From the NCBI GenBank assembly GCA_038373885.1, contig JAWZYV010019947.1, positions 434,001 through 498,000 of the forward strand: a stretch of DNA of 64,000 bases, in the 5' to 3' direction. This document shows, one piece after another, positions 50,291 through 62,420 of this stretch. The position numbers and the translations under genes are program-made. This DNA is from Cheiracanthium punctorium (Eukaryota > Arthropoda > Arachnida > Araneae > Cheiracanthiidae). Numbering within the stretch: the first letter of the stretch is position 1; each line of letters starts with the position of its first letter. The notes beneath the pieces were generated by a model. It ran no database searches. It was not told where the DNA came from and worked only from the letters and a program-made list of their open reading frames with translations.

Positions 50291-51335
50291 AGGCCTTTCT
50301 TAAAATCATACAAAATCATCCAACCAAAACCTTCACGAGTTATTTCCATTTTTTTCATTCACTGGCTTCTTTAGAACACTCGTGTAAACAAAAAACGCAA
50401 GCAATTTCTATAATGCCACTAATTCCAAGATAAAAAACTGTGAATTTTACGAATATCCTGAAGACAAAGTTTCAGTAGCGCCTTCTATTACTCGTTTGTA
50501 AAAACATAAAAGGCAACCTACGTATAGCTCCTTACTCTTTTACGCAGAGTTATCGAATTATTTTTCTTTTCATTTTGTCAAGACAAACACACACACACAC
50601 AAAAAAAGTATAATAATTTAATATAAAATGCTAAACATCTATGCATTATTGTATCCAAAAAACCAGATTTTTATCAGAAAATCCCGTATATGTCTTTGCT
50701 TTTTCGCCTTCAAAAGAACTTTCTTTTATCCTTGATGTACCTAGACGGAAAGTCTGAATCTCGTGCTACTAGTTTCCTTTTTAACTACATTGGATACTTT
50801 AAAAAATATTAAAACAAATCGAAATGTCAAATTATTTACTACATGTTGTAAAATTCAACGTTTCTAGTAAGAGAAAGAAAGTATGGGTCGATTAATCCAG
50901 AAAGATAGTATAATTTCTGAGGTTTCCGAGGCAGTAGGAAGTGAAAATTCATCCGACATCACTTTTCTGTTCTTCGCGTGTGAAGAAATTAATCATACAG
51001 TTGTGACAGTACAGCTGTTTTGCTGTGTGTCAATTTTCCATCTTAACTGTTTGTAGATGTTTTTCTATAAGTGACAAGATCGTACGGTGTACTGATAAGG
51101 TACATCGTCATTAAAGTGCTCAAATCTGGTGCACCGACAAAAAAGTATGTCAAAAGAATACGGCATATTTTTCCGCCCGCATCATGTTGTCTTATATGGA
51201 GAGCTGAAAAAAAAGAAAAAAATATATTAATTAGGTGTTATGTTTATGGAAAGAAACAGGATACAATTGAACGTTTTGCTGCAAAAAGGACTTCGTTCCA
51301 TCATATGGGAATTTGGAATTACTCGCACTATTTAG

Positions 51336-51340
<5 letters not shown>

Positions 51341-51371
<31 letters not shown>

Positions 51372-51376
51372 AAAAC
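51341..51376. repeat. Poly-A tract
   Basis: About 29 A, one G, then more A. No retroposon body with a target duplication could be tied to it. Confidence 0.85.
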
Positions 51377-51433
51377 TCTTTCATTTGGTACCAAAATGGT
51401 GTAGCCCCAACTATTAGTTCTTAAGTTACTAAA

Positions 51434-51767
51434 CCCTTTAACGCGCTTTGTTCCCGCAGTGGGAACACCAAACTCTGACGTTTTGACTGTTGCCAGTCAC
51501 GAAGAATAGAATTGATTTCTATAAAAATAGTTGCGGGTGACATAGCTCTACGAGAATCCTGTACTTTTTAGCATGTCATTCCCCGTAAAAAAATTGTCAC
51601 GATTCTTTTTGACAGCACTGACATCTGCTGAAAAATGGAAGAATGCGAGAACAGCTGGATAGATTGCCTAATGCTGAAAATAGGGCAGCCATTGCCATCG
51701 CTCGACTTAGCTACCATCAAGATGGCGGACGATCGAAACGGTTGAGAAAGGGTTGCGCCTCAAAGGG
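51434..51767. mobile_element. piggyBac-like (TTAA) MITE
   Basis: Tips CCCTTTAACGCGC (left) and, inverted, CCCTTTGAGGCGC (right) form an imperfect 13-bp inverted repeat. The right side has TTAA at 51768-51771 and the left the variant CTAA. A subterminal hairpin, GTTCCC-GCAGT-GGGAAC, lies next to the left tip. 334 bp, non-coding. Confidence 0.75.
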
Positions 51768-51771
51768 TTAA

Positions 51772-54700
51772 GAGATGAAGCTGCCTTTCACCTTATTTTG
51801 TCTTGAATCTCTTGAAACAAACCCCTTTTATTTTGTTTAGTTTCGTTAATTGTGCAGTGGTGAATGACTTTTCATTCTAGTTTAGAGTTATTCCGCTTTA
51901 TTACACTCAGGATGCACCTGAAATTCTAGAACGACATATTTGCCCTATCACTCACCCTTTCTTTTCCGGGGAAAAGAAAACGTATGAGAAATGCAGTATG
52001 AATGAGTATTCGCCATGCATCTTTGGAATAAATAATTTCAAGAACTTTCTTAAGATTTCGCACCAGCAGCGTGCCCAGAAAGTTTTCAATGGAGGAGTGG
52101 TCACTCTTTTTAGTTGTTTTGCTCCGCTCGGACAAAGTGCGTTCAAGTATTTTTCATCTTCAAATCGTTGAAAATTTTTAAATCAGATCGTTGCTCGGAT
52201 GCATAGGAATTCCATTTCTTAACTGTTCAGAATTGCTTCTGTCGACGCTTATTTAGTGTTTTGTTAAGCATTTAAAGGCCAATGCGAAAAAGATCAATGC
52301 CAATCTTGTTTTTGTAACTATGATTGTTTGGAATTTCATTTTTTAAATGGGTTGCAGATAGGCAGAAATTCGCAAACTGCGTCCCTTCAAAATCATTCAA
52401 TATACGCTTTCTCATTGAAGTTTATCTATATAGACCCAATAGAAAGTATTTAATAACGAATTTGACAAAATAAGTTAAGTAAATTTTTCTCTTGAAAGCG
52501 TTAACCAACAATATTAAAAGTATTAAAAAGTAATATATTTTGTATGTTTTATTTTTTTTTCTTAAAACTTTATCCTTACCTATTAATTAAAATTTGCATG
52601 CTTTTTGATATTTCAGCATTAAATTCCATTCCTGAAATGTTTAATACACATTCAGTGAATACACAAAGTTTCCAAATGTTTGCAAGGGGATATGTGAATT
52701 AACAGCATCGCAGCGAAAATCGATGTTCGGAGCGAAAAGTCTGTAATTATATCGTGTTCAAGTAGTGCTGCATAATGTTAATGACGTATATTAGAAATTC
52801 AGTATCATCATGGGCCTAAGTTTAGAGTACTCAAAAGATTTGAGCTGATTAGTATATAAGAGATGTGCGATTCCAGAAGTCTTTTGAGTCGTGAACAGTG
52901 ATAATATTTTAAGGTTTAACGCTATGTACAAGTTTTCTCAGAAGTGTTGAGAAAAGCTTTCTGCTAAACCTGTTTTTAAAGTGTTGGGGGAAATGAATTG
53001 AAAAATTTCTTGAAATTAATGAAAAGTTTTAAAAAAGTAAAATTTTATATTACCCGACAAATCCGTATGGTAAATTAAAAAAAAAACCACGTTTTATACT
53101 TTTAAATTTAATAGTAATGATATAATTTGACATTTAATAAAAACAGCAAAATGCATGAAATATTTCCGCATTCTAAATACTGTCATTTCACACTTACAAA
53201 CGTTAGATACTTTAAAATGTTACTACGAGTAGCAAATCAAATGGGAATTCTACTAAAAGACAGAAAATTCCCAAAATTCCTCGTCATTCTTCTAGTAATT
53301 TATCATATTTTATGCTACGTCATTGTCATAAAGGTAATTAAATTTATGAACATTGTAATGGGAGCGGGGTGCTTTTATCATTTTCTTTGTTTTGATGCAC
53401 ACCTGGGGGAAAAAATGTCTGACACGTATAGTAGCAATGAAAATGTCAAATGCAGCTTCTTCGGCTAAACTCAACACATTTACTGTCGTGGATTATTAAT
53501 TATGTTATCAATTTCCAATAACAGCATTATCCCGGAGTTGCTACATGCACAGTTTTCATTAAAATATGTCCATTAGAAGTATTCAAGATGAGTAATCAAT
53601 GACATTCTACGTGAGAAAACACATAAACGTAATTCAATTTCTGGCCTGTGAAGCTTCAGGCATCTGATACTGTAGGTTTAAATGACGAGCGTTACGCATA
53701 AAGTGCATATATTAATGTTTATTAATTAAATAAAGGGTTTCACTTAAAAAAAATATGAACTCCGGCATCAACGGCTTAATGGATTATTAGATCGAAGTGA
53801 TAGCGGTGTGTTGTTTTCATCTCATTCACTCTATTCTTGTTGTCTCTGTAACATAATCCCATTTTGTATAGAATTCACCTCTTCTTTTTTTATTCAATTT
53901 TAACAACTGCTAACGATAAATAGCAAACTAATGGAGATGAAATTTATACTAATCAATAGCATTTTTAAATTTTCTTGCAGTAATAATCATTTCACAAAAA
54001 GCTTACCTTAAAAGCATTAAGTAGTATATCTTGTATGAAAGAAAGATGCAACTAAAATAAACTCTTAAAAATAAAAGTGATTTTATGAAAGCTGGATGGA
54101 ATGCTGGAACGTGGAATATGAACGCTCTCTTTCCTCATGTAGCAAAATATACGCCAACCCACAAGTAAGCTGGAAAGCAAGTTCAAAGTAGAAATATAAA
54201 TAAATGAAGAAAGAAGGCATAAAACGTTATAATTTCGAAGGGGGGGGGGAATAAATGAGGAATAATGCGGTGATTAGGCATGGTTTAAAAATGATAAGTG
54301 AGAGGAATATTAAAATGAAAAACAAAATTAGCAAAAGCGAAGGTAATGATTAAAATTTAAAAAAAATAAGAGAACACAAATGACGCCCATAGAAGTATAA
54401 GACAAAATAAAAGTGTAATACAAACCATTAATAAGTACATGATGTATAGAATTTAGACTATATAATTGAAAGAGTGAGTAGGTACTCCTAACGTGTGAAA
54501 TAGAATTCCTAGCAGCCGTACTCTGTAGTACCATAATACCTGAGAGTTAAAAAATTAATTCATTCTAAATAAATTAGTTTGGAAAGAGTATATATGTTCT
54601 CTATCAAGGTGTAAATTGCTCAAATTTTTATTCTGTGGAAGATTGAGTACTTTTTTCTTTGAATGTTGGACGTTATTGTATTCTTTTGAATTTATAGTCA

Positions 54701-54829
54701 ATATCCTTAAAATGAATGCAAAGGCGAATTTATAAGCCACCCTTGAGCAAAACACTACAGTCTCAATCACTTTTGTTTTTAATGAAATCTACAATACCCT
54801 GTGTGTTTGTCAGGAGGGGGCATCTCACG
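51772..54829. other. AT-rich, no gene found
   Basis: The longest frame (53127-53468, 113 codons, AT-rich and hydrophobic in the middle) has no recognisable family and no supporting context. No repeat ends seen. Confidence 0.4.
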
Positions 54830-55080
54830 TCACCAAAAGTGTCGTTTATAGCTGCATACGTTCTTCCCGTAGTTTCTCACCATAACCTGGATCCTCACCA
54901 AAAGGTGGGGTACTTCTATCGGCATCTCTCGGAAACTGATAGAGACGGCCAAGAGGACTTTCGGAACTATGGATTTAACGTGCACGTACACCGCATGTAC
55001 ACGGCCGTCTTTACGAAGTGGTACAACCTTCCATTTAGGTGTCCAACGCCTTAACCACTGGAATACCACGGCCCGCACCA
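54830..55080 (-). mobile_element. tRNA-like retroposon (diverged SINE)
   Basis: Minus strand begins GGTGCGGGCCGTGGTATTCC and continues with AGTGGTTAAGGCGTTGGAC, a clear tRNA-head/A-box look. Downstream CACGTTAAATCC and AAAGTCCTCTTGGCC echo the SINE body at 24595. No good B box or target duplication was found. Frames in this segment on both strands look like by-products of its higher GC. Confidence 0.5.
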
Positions 55081-55482
55081 TATCCAGTTGACGAATTTCG
55101 TTTTTTGCTTTTGGCTATTTTTGTCTGAATTATTAATAATTTTCATTCAAGAAGTAATGTAATGACAAATCAAAAGGCGCTTTTTTAAAGGCTTATCTGC
55201 AAATCGCGTTTATATTTACATCTTTAAAGGTCGTTGCATCATTATAAGATTCCGTAAAAGAAAAGGCACTTGGGGTTTCAGATTGGTTATTGATACAAAT
55301 GTTATATACAAAGCGCACTCTTTTACGCTTACAAATATATGTGAAATAATGTAGATACAAATCTAGAGAAATTTAATGAAACCAGATGATAAAACAAGTA
55401 TTGAAAACGAAATTACGTATTTAAATTTAAAAAATCAACAATAATATTTAACAGTGCAGTATCCGCATGTAACCTTTTTTGC

Positions 55483-55487
<5 letters not shown>

Positions 55488-55558
<71 letters not shown>

Positions 55559-55582
55559 GCGCACACGCACACACACACACTT
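55488..55582. repeat. (CT)n(CA)n compound microsatellite
   Basis: About 13 CT units followed by about 20 CA units, with a short CGCGCG interruption and further CA units. The Cys-Val-rich frame antisense to it is an artefact. Confidence 0.95.
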
Positions 55583-56178
55583 TCTCTTTCTCACAAAATA
55601 GCGCTTAGAAGAATGTCTTGAATACCTATCAGATTTCATAAATGTTTCTCTTTACAGTTTTTTCATCTTTCTTTATTTTCTTTATTTTTTTCCTCCTTTA
55701 TTGGAGGGGGAGAGTTATTTTTAAACTTTAACTTCCCATCTGTTCAACTCCAGTACAAATTACTATTTTAGAAAATGTACAAAAACGTGAACACACGCAA
55801 TGAATCCTTGGAGGTAAGCACTATGAAATAACAGTAGAAATTGCGCGGGGGGGGGGGGGGGCTCGAAAGAAATAAACCTCGACTACGTTGGGGTTTGTAA
55901 AAAGAATAGTGAAGGCTATTATTAAAGTGAACTTAAAATAAATGAAAACAATGCTATGTTTTAGCATTATATTTATTATAACAATATATGATACTGTGTG
56001 ATATTCTTCAATTCATTTTTTAACACTAAACATTCTAAACTGAATAGGATTAAACTGCATTTAAGTTATTGTAAAGGTATATTGAAAAATAAGTATTTTA
56101 TATAAAAATTAAATCGATTCATTTCATGCTTTTAATTTATTTCCTTTATTCTAACGTCTCTATTTTTCCATACTTTAA

Positions 56179-56594
56179 CCCTTTGAGGCGCAACCCTTTC
56201 CCAATGCTAAAAAGGGGGCAGCCGTTGCCATCGTTCGACTTAACTACCAGTAAGATGGCGGACGATCGAAACGTTCATCGCGTGCCATCTTACTGGTAGT
56301 TAAGTCGAACGATGGCAACGGCTGCCCCTTTTTCAGCATTGGGCAATCTATCCAGCTGTTCTCGCATTCTTCCATTTTTCAGCAGATGTCAATGCTGTTA
56401 AAAATAATCGTGACAATTTTTTTACGGGAAATGACTAAAAATTAAAGGATTCTCGTGGCTAAAAATTAAAGGATTCTCGTGGAGCTATGTCACCCGCAAC
56501 TATTTTTATAGAAATCAAATCTATTCTTCGTGACTGGCAACAGTCAAAACGTCAGAGTTTGTTGTTCCCAGAGCGGGAACAATGCCTTAAAGGG
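56179..56594. mobile_element. piggyBac-like (TTAA) MITE with a perfect 45-bp hairpin
   Basis: Exact TTAA on both sides (56175-56178 and 56595-56598). Tips CCCTTTGAGGCGC and, inverted, CCCTTTAAGGC; orientation is opposite to the 51434 copy. A subterminal GTTCCC-AGAGC-GGGAAC hairpin lies next to the right tip. Inside, 56215-56259 is repeated inverted at 56284-56328 without mismatch, and a 24-bp unit containing TAAAAATTAAAGGATTCTCG is tandemly duplicated at about 56435-56482. Confidence 0.82.
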
Positions 56595-57127
56595 TTAACA
56601 AATATTCAGCACTTAATCCTTTATACGAACGTCCAATTATGTGACCGCTCATAAGAGAGAAATGATGTCCCGATTGGAGGAGTGAGGGGTGACAAGACGC
56701 GTCACATTACAAATTCTGATTAAAACAAAAACAATTGAAATCAACCCATTAAATTTTGTAGTTATTATGAGTTTATTATAAAGTTATTTTGAAACTCTCA
56801 GAATGTGAGGGTATTTTTTAAATCGGGGTTAAGACAAATTTCATGTGATTTTCTTTAATGATATTACTTTATTTTCGAAAAAATCTTTCAGGTAAGAATA
56901 GGCTACCAACAGAAATTCTTCACGGAACAGAAAATGTTAGAAGAAAACCTTCTCTCACTGTTTATTAATTATATTTTTTGTTGCTAATATTTATCTTATT
57001 TCATATAAAAAATAAGCATCGAATCATTATTATTTTTATGCTCGCAGATGACAGCAAAACTTATAGTTAAAATAAAAAAAAATAAAATTTGAAACTTGAT
57101 TTATAGCGTAGTGATTAGTGTGCTGTG

Positions 57128-57178
57128 TATATTGTGTATTAAGGTAAAGCTATTCGAGGGCGATGTGTCTAGTGTAGT
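57128..57178 (-). mobile_element. SINE 3' tail fragment
   Basis: TTGTGTATTAAGGTAAAGCT and CGAGGGCGATGTGTCTAG match, on the plus strand, the tail and 3' end of the SINE at 63309. Only about 50 bp remain. Confidence 0.45.
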
Positions 57179-57949
57179 GATTTGTTTCTTAACTACAGTT
57201 TATATTTTTTTAGCATAAATTTATGTTTAGTTAGTTTTAGTCTATATTTATGTAACAAGGCGGGGGGGGGGGGGTATGGTGAAGTGTGACAGTTGGTTAC
57301 AAAAGGGGAGGCGGGGTCAAGAGTGTTTAAGAAAAACGTGTGACATTTATAAAATTCCCCTGTATTGGATTTCAGCTCATAATATATATATATATATATA
57401 TGCAGACCAAACAAATGCATAAACTGTTCCAAGTTGAATATTTGTATCACAAATTTAAAAACCAATTTTGATATTTGAAAAAGAAAGAGTTTTCAAATCT
57501 TTTCCCTGTTGATTTTTATTTTCTGATTTCCAGCTGGGTTTGTGCCAATGACAAAATTGAATTACTGAAACGGGAAAGCGAATATGAAGCATTTTGATTT
57601 GAAAGAATTGTTTTCGATCATGCAAATTGAGCTTCATATCGGCTGATTTAAAACTTCCTGCCTTGGGAAATTCAATGTCAGAGGTAAACATGAAAAAGGA
57701 GTTCTCAAAAATCCGATATTTTGCCAGTATTCTATTCCGATATTATACTTTAGGCAGTTTCTCAAAATGTTCTACACTCGAGTAAAAGCACTTGTAAAAA
57801 ATGCGTGAGCCAGATCAGGAAATTTTGAACGATATTTTTCTTTCTTCGCAAATGTTTTCCAACTGCACGCAACATTTGTGCACAGAAAGCAAACGTTGTG
57901 AGACCCTTCTCAAAGAAACTTAAGAATGGGAAATGCTTATCCCATCAAC

Positions 57950-58190
57950 GCGCCAGTAGTGTAATCATAGTCAGAATTATTTTTATCTGTACTGGCATCT
58001 GCTGAGAACTCGAGAATAGCATGAAAATATGTCGATATAGAAGAATAGCTGTATAGACCGCCCAATGCTTAAAAGTGCAGCCATTACCAATGTTCGATTT
58101 AACTACCATCATCATTGCGGTTGATCGAGTCACCACACATGACACACTGATAGCTGTGCGGCCGCACAGCAATTTGTGTGTCCAGTAAAG
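57950..58190. mobile_element. piggyBac-like MITE, degenerate internal copy
   Basis: Contains family modules in order: ACTGGCATCTGCTGAGAAC, ATAGACCGCCCAATGCT, GCAGCCATTACCAATGTTCG, TTAACTACCATCATCATTGC. Neither TTAA end can be placed confidently. Confidence 0.5.
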
Positions 58191-59335
58191 GAATGGAAGC
58201 AAATTTTCTCTGATTTCTCTTCAGAATTTTCGGAATAATTCAAATATGTCAATTCCAGAATATTAGTCTAATACTTTTATGGTAAATGATATTTGCCAAG
58301 TTTGGCAGCTAGCCTAACTAGCTGAGTTGATATACACAAATATACATAGAGACACAGTGAAAGAATAAAACATTAAAAGCAATGTACTCACAAAAAAAAG
58401 AAGAAAGGAAAAGGAAAAAGAAAAGAAAAGAAAAAATAATAAAACCCTGAAAAAGAAAGCACCAATGGCATATAAGAAACGAGCAAACAATAAACATTAC
58501 AACGAGTCTAATAGACTTTATAATCAAGACTATATTAGTATAAAAAAGGAAAAGAAACAAAGAAAAAGTAAAGGAAGAAACAAAATCTCTTTTATGAAAT
58601 GTCTTGTCTGCATTTGAACATTTAAAGAGGCTTCACTGTCTTTTTTATAGTAAAAATCAGCGTTTTTAACGAAAATAAAAAGCGTTGTAGCTGAATTGCA
58701 AATTCTAAAAAAAAAAAAAAAATTACCAAATCAAAATAAAATAATACAGTCGGTAAGGATTTTTTTGTTTGTGTACATATACATTTATTATTTAAAAAAA
58801 AGAACGAAAATATAACTTTTTATCAGTATGTAGTGCCGTTTGAAATTGCATATCAAAAGTAAGCAACAATAACTCTGAAAATGTTATGTAATACACCATT
58901 CACTTTATATGGATCACTGCAAGTATTTTTCGTTTTAATTACTATAAGACAATGTTGCTTTTTTAAATTATTATAATGATTAATCAATTTATCTGTACCT
59001 CTGGGCAAAATATTAGAGTACTAGATAGATGTATTTTAAAAACTGATTTAGTTGTACCAATAAAGTTGCAAAAGTAGAAGACTAATGATTTTTATGTAGA
59101 ATATTTTCATAGTTTCAGTGTGAAAATCTCACCATCGCTCTCTGAAGACAGTAAATCTATATTTTGCAGAAAAGGATTAGGGGTTCTTGGCATTTTATTG
59201 GTGCAAATAGGACGCTAATTGCACCTGTAGGTTACCGCTGTATATACAGACACACTGACACAAATCTAAGCTGGTAACCAAAATTAAGGTTACAAACATA
59301 AAAAAATGAAAATTTTCGACAAAAAATAGGTTTAA

Positions 59336-59645
59336 CCCTTTAACGCACTGTGTTCTTGCCGTGAAGACACAACTCTGACATTTCGATTGTTTTGATTCAC
59401 GAAGAATAAATTTGATTTCAATAAAATACTTAAGGAGGACAAAGCTACACGAGAATCCTTTTCTATTTAGCTCATAATTTCCCGTAAAAATTGTCAATTA
59501 TTTCTAAAGTGGATGCCAGAATTATTTTTAACAGTACTAGCATCCGCTGAAACTAAAGAATACAATGGAAATACATTGATATAGAAGAACAACGGGGACT
59601 ACCCAATGCTGAAAGACAGGGCAGCCGCTGCCATTGATGGTAAAA
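59336..59645. mobile_element. piggyBac-like MITE, left end present, right end lost
   Basis: TTAA (59332-59335) followed by CCCTTTAACGCACTG, then family modules (AACTCTGACATTTCG, ACGAGAATCCTTTTCTA, CCCAATGCTGAAAGACAGGG). Stops after GCCGCTGCCATTGATGG, where Tc1-like 3' sequence begins. Confidence 0.65.
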
Positions 59646-59654
59646 TAATGCCTC

Positions 59655-60010
59655 ATGGCTGGTGACAAAAATATTTGCACAGAAGTTTAATGCAGGCTGG
59701 TATGCAAATGAGAGCAACATTGGTCAAAATAAGATTATGTAATAACTCTTTATTGCTTCGCCTAATGATAGGTGAGGCCTCCTGGTACAGCTAAGTGTCA
59801 CATCGAGCACTCATACTGTGAGTGAGACTATCTATCAAAGATTGTGACAGTCATTCCTATTCTTTCAAAGGCGCCGATTTTAAAGCCTGAAGTGTCCTTG
59901 AAGGAGATTTTCGAAGTGCAATGGCTCTTTCTAGAGCATTCCACAAGGTGCTCTATGGGATTGAGATCTGGAGAAATCGCTGATCTCATCGTATTGTGTA
60001 TGCCCTCTCC
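59655..60010 (-). mobile_element. 3'-end fragment of a Tc1-like element
   Basis: Contains the transposase C-terminal fragment, about 150 bp of 3' flank, and a terminus-like stretch at about 59656-59685 (GGCTGGTGACAAAAATATTT) of the kind found at Tc1-like ends. The partner 5' end is not visible, and the left boundary abuts a truncated piggyBac-like MITE. Boundaries are approximate. Confidence 0.5.
59822..60010 (-). pseudogene. C-terminal fragment of a second Tc1-like transposase
   Basis: Minus strand reads SPDLNPIEHLV, the block around the catalytic glutamate of Tc1-like transposases. After one frameshift it continues NALERAIALRKSPSRTLQAL, typical of the C-terminal tail, then LSQSLIDSL after two stops. 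No upstream catalytic aspartate region is present, so this is only the last fifth or so of a gene. It differs clearly from the intact copy at 16163 (which reads EHVWDMLGRRIA at this place), so it comes from a separate Tc1-like lineage. Non-functional. Confidence 0.82.
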
Positions 60011-62085
60011 TTTCCAGTTTATCTTCGACTTTGTAACCTTAATTTTGGACAATAGTACATATACATGCGAAAATATTTGTGAAATCTTCTTTGAGAAAAT
60101 GTTTATACCATGACTTTATTTGATACGTTATTATCATATTGCAAACATACTTTTACTGCAATTTGCTTACCAAAAGTATCTTTTTAAACCCTATCTCAAA
60201 GTGAAATCTTTTATTATCGCTTGGAAATTCTGAACAAATCACAAAATCTTCACGTAAGACATATTTTTAATGTCCCGGGGAGTTTTTCCTGAATATATGA
60301 ATTATTATTGCTTTTCATTACTTTACGGACTATGTAGTAAAAAGAAAATCGATTTTTTTACATCTACTCCCTCCCCCCGAATCTCCGTTTACTCCCCTTT
60401 GAATATTTTTTATGTTTTATTCATTATTTTTTTTTTATTGAATTGATAACCTCCGATAAATCCTTTCTTCATACTTTCAAAAAAAAAAAAGAGAAAAGGA
60501 AGATTTTAACAAGGAAAAGGATGTAAAATTTTATCTGTGCAAAGAAAAAAAAAAAAAAAAGCTGAAAATTAGAGATCATTTTCAAAGTTCATCTTTTATC
60601 TATCATATTTATATTTTCTCTGTAAACAAATTTGTGTTTGTAAATTACTTAGCTATTGTTTCGAACGTAAAAGTAATAGTACTATACATAGTCTTAATTT
60701 CTTTTTATATAAATCGTTGTTTCATTTATTTAGTGTATGTATGTATATACTGTGTATGTATATAAATATTTAAATACTTAAATTAAATTAAATTTATTTT
60801 AGATTCTTGTGAAGTTTTTCTACTTTAATAAGTTTGAAGTTTCCCGTTTTATGCACAACTACAGTGTTTGAGCTGGATAACATATACAAGAAAACTTCCG
60901 CTTTTTTAGATGTTACTTTATTAAATGTATTATATGTATATTAGTATGTACTATCTTATAATACCTCCACAATGAAATTCTACACTCCAAGAGAAAAATA
61001 TATAGCTGTGTCAATGTATAGGTAGAAATAAGGAACAATCTCGACACGTTGACAAAGTAAGGGCAAACGAAGAATTTTTGAAAGTTGTCAGAAGAAGAAA
61101 TATAAAAACAGTAACCAAAAAATTCAAATGAGATTAATTATGGGTGTGATGCAATATGGAGAATTATAATAACAGAAAAATATATTTATAATGCTGTATG
61201 AAGATATATAATGGCTCATTTGATTATTTGATACGTGGTGCTGATATGCATATTCTAACGAATATACAAATATACTTAATTTATGCACTAATAAACAAAA
61301 TGGCACAAAATATTTTTAATAAGAGTAGCACTGGTTATATAAATGCACAAATAATTTTAAATAGAACACTACAATTTCAAAAACAATCATTCATAGGACA
61401 AACATACTTCACGTATAGTCACAAAAATGCATAAATATTAATGCAGTAAGTGAATAAATAAGACCTAATGAAATCTGAGAATCTAAAGCAATTCAGGTTA
61501 TATTGATATAATTTTACAATATATGTTCCTCTAAATAACAACATAACACGTGATTTATTAGCTTTGTCACGCAAGGAAAAATAAGGTTCTATTTATCGCG
61601 GCAAAATAAAATCTTCAATCTTCCGAGTATCAGTTTGGATTTTCTAAAGTGGCGAAAATTCTATGAGACGCTATAAAGATACCTTAGCCCTAAGCCTTTG
61701 AAGGATCATTGTGCAACTGGAGAAGAAATCAGATTCCTTTGAGAACATCTCAGAGTCGGGAATAAAACTGTAATCGAATGGAAAGTTCAAAAAGTCTCCA
61801 AAAGCACATCAAAGATATGTTGCGGGATACAGAAGGATAAAAAAAAAGAAGAAAGGAAAATCGTCTTGCAATTTTAAAAGTAATTGCAATGGATGCTATC
61901 TAAGTGGTCTTTCTTTCGGATTTTCAAGCAAATCATTCTTTTATCGCGAATAGTTACTTTGCAGTGAACACCAAGAAAAAAAGGTGATTAGATCCCAGCC
62001 GGAAACCGCCGTAATGGATAAAATAGTTTGATCGAAAATAGCGGACATTTTAAATACAATATCTTCGAAAGTGTTTGCAATTCTT
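60011..62085. other. AT-rich, no gene found
   Basis: A-runs at 60480 and 60547 and TATATG-rich stretches near 60735 and 60930; no transposon termini or coding sequence recognised. Confidence 0.45.
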
Positions 62086-62089
62086 TTAG

Positions 62090-62420
62090 CCCTTTGAAGC
62101 GCAACCATTTCCCAATGCTGAAAAAAGGACAGCCCTGTGCTGTCCTTTACGACAGGCTGCACCTGGGTACCATTTTGACATCTGTTCTGTGTTAAAAATG
62201 GTCTCTAAATCTGTGGTACGCAATGATCGATGCGATAGACCGCCTTATTGCTGATAGTTAAATCGAGCGATGGCAGCGGCTGCCCCTTTTTCAGCATTCG
62301 GCAGTCTATCCAGTTGTTCTATGTCAATGTATTTCCATAGTATTCTCCAGTTTTCATCAGATGCCATTGCTGTTGAAAATACTCCTGACAATTTTTACGG
62401 GAAATTATGTGCTAAAAAGC
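62090..62420. mobile_element. piggyBac-like MITE, degenerate copy
   Basis: TTAG (62086-62089, one change from TTAA) is followed by CCCTTTGAAGCGCAACC, then family modules CGATGGCAGCGGCTGCCC and CATCAGATGCCATTGCTGTT. A short hairpin, AAAGGACAG-CCCTGTG-CTGTCCTTT, lies at about 62124-62148. The right terminus is not identifiable. Confidence 0.6.

Larger units (their letters stand above)
49194..50358 (-). pseudogene. Decayed mariner transposase
   Basis: Mariner-family transposase read on the minus strand from MKKMEITREGFGWMILYDF (50358 downward) to FERVKTCINLNGEYFEKQ at 49194. The N-terminal paired-like DNA-binding region is clear (SLRETFGNEAPSETSVYNWF, then YREIEASLGISQTAIHS). The catalytic signature survives in pieces: VTGDEIW, LHHDNASSHT and SPDL-stop-PNDFFLFP, that is the D,D34D arrangement that separates mariner from Tc1. 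It cannot make protein. There is a frameshift at an A-run near 49868, several in-frame stops (for example within SPDL-stop-PND), apparent internal losses, and an approximately 140-bp tRNA-derived SINE splitting the sequence after YDFKKGL. A minus-strand frame at 49588-49836 is a frameshifted piece of this gene. Family assignment is firm; subfamily is not. Confidence 0.88.
49127..50522 (-). mobile_element. Degenerate mariner element with a nested SINE
   Basis: Imperfect terminal inverted repeats (left CGAAGGTTGCCTTTTAAAT; right, read inverted, CGTAGGTTGCCTTTTATG) flank the decayed transposase, with TA at 49125-49126 and 50523-50524. Length is 1396 bp, or about 1.26 kb without the inserted SINE, the normal size for mariner. 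The repeats end just outside both ends of the pseudogene, supporting the boundaries. Confidence 0.85.

Noticed and set aside
51071..51424. 117-codon frame ending in poly-lysine
   Set aside because: The lysine run is a poly-A tract and the rest shows no motif; treated as chance.
53127..53468. 113-codon frame with a hydrophobic middle
   Set aside because: No recognisable family; composition follows the AT-rich background.
54716..55081. Frames of 83-112 codons on both strands
   Set aside because: They fall in a tRNA-like retroposon whose higher GC lengthens chance frames.
55448..55639. Cys-Val/Arg-Glu repeat frame
   Set aside because: Translation of the (CT)n(CA)n microsatellite.
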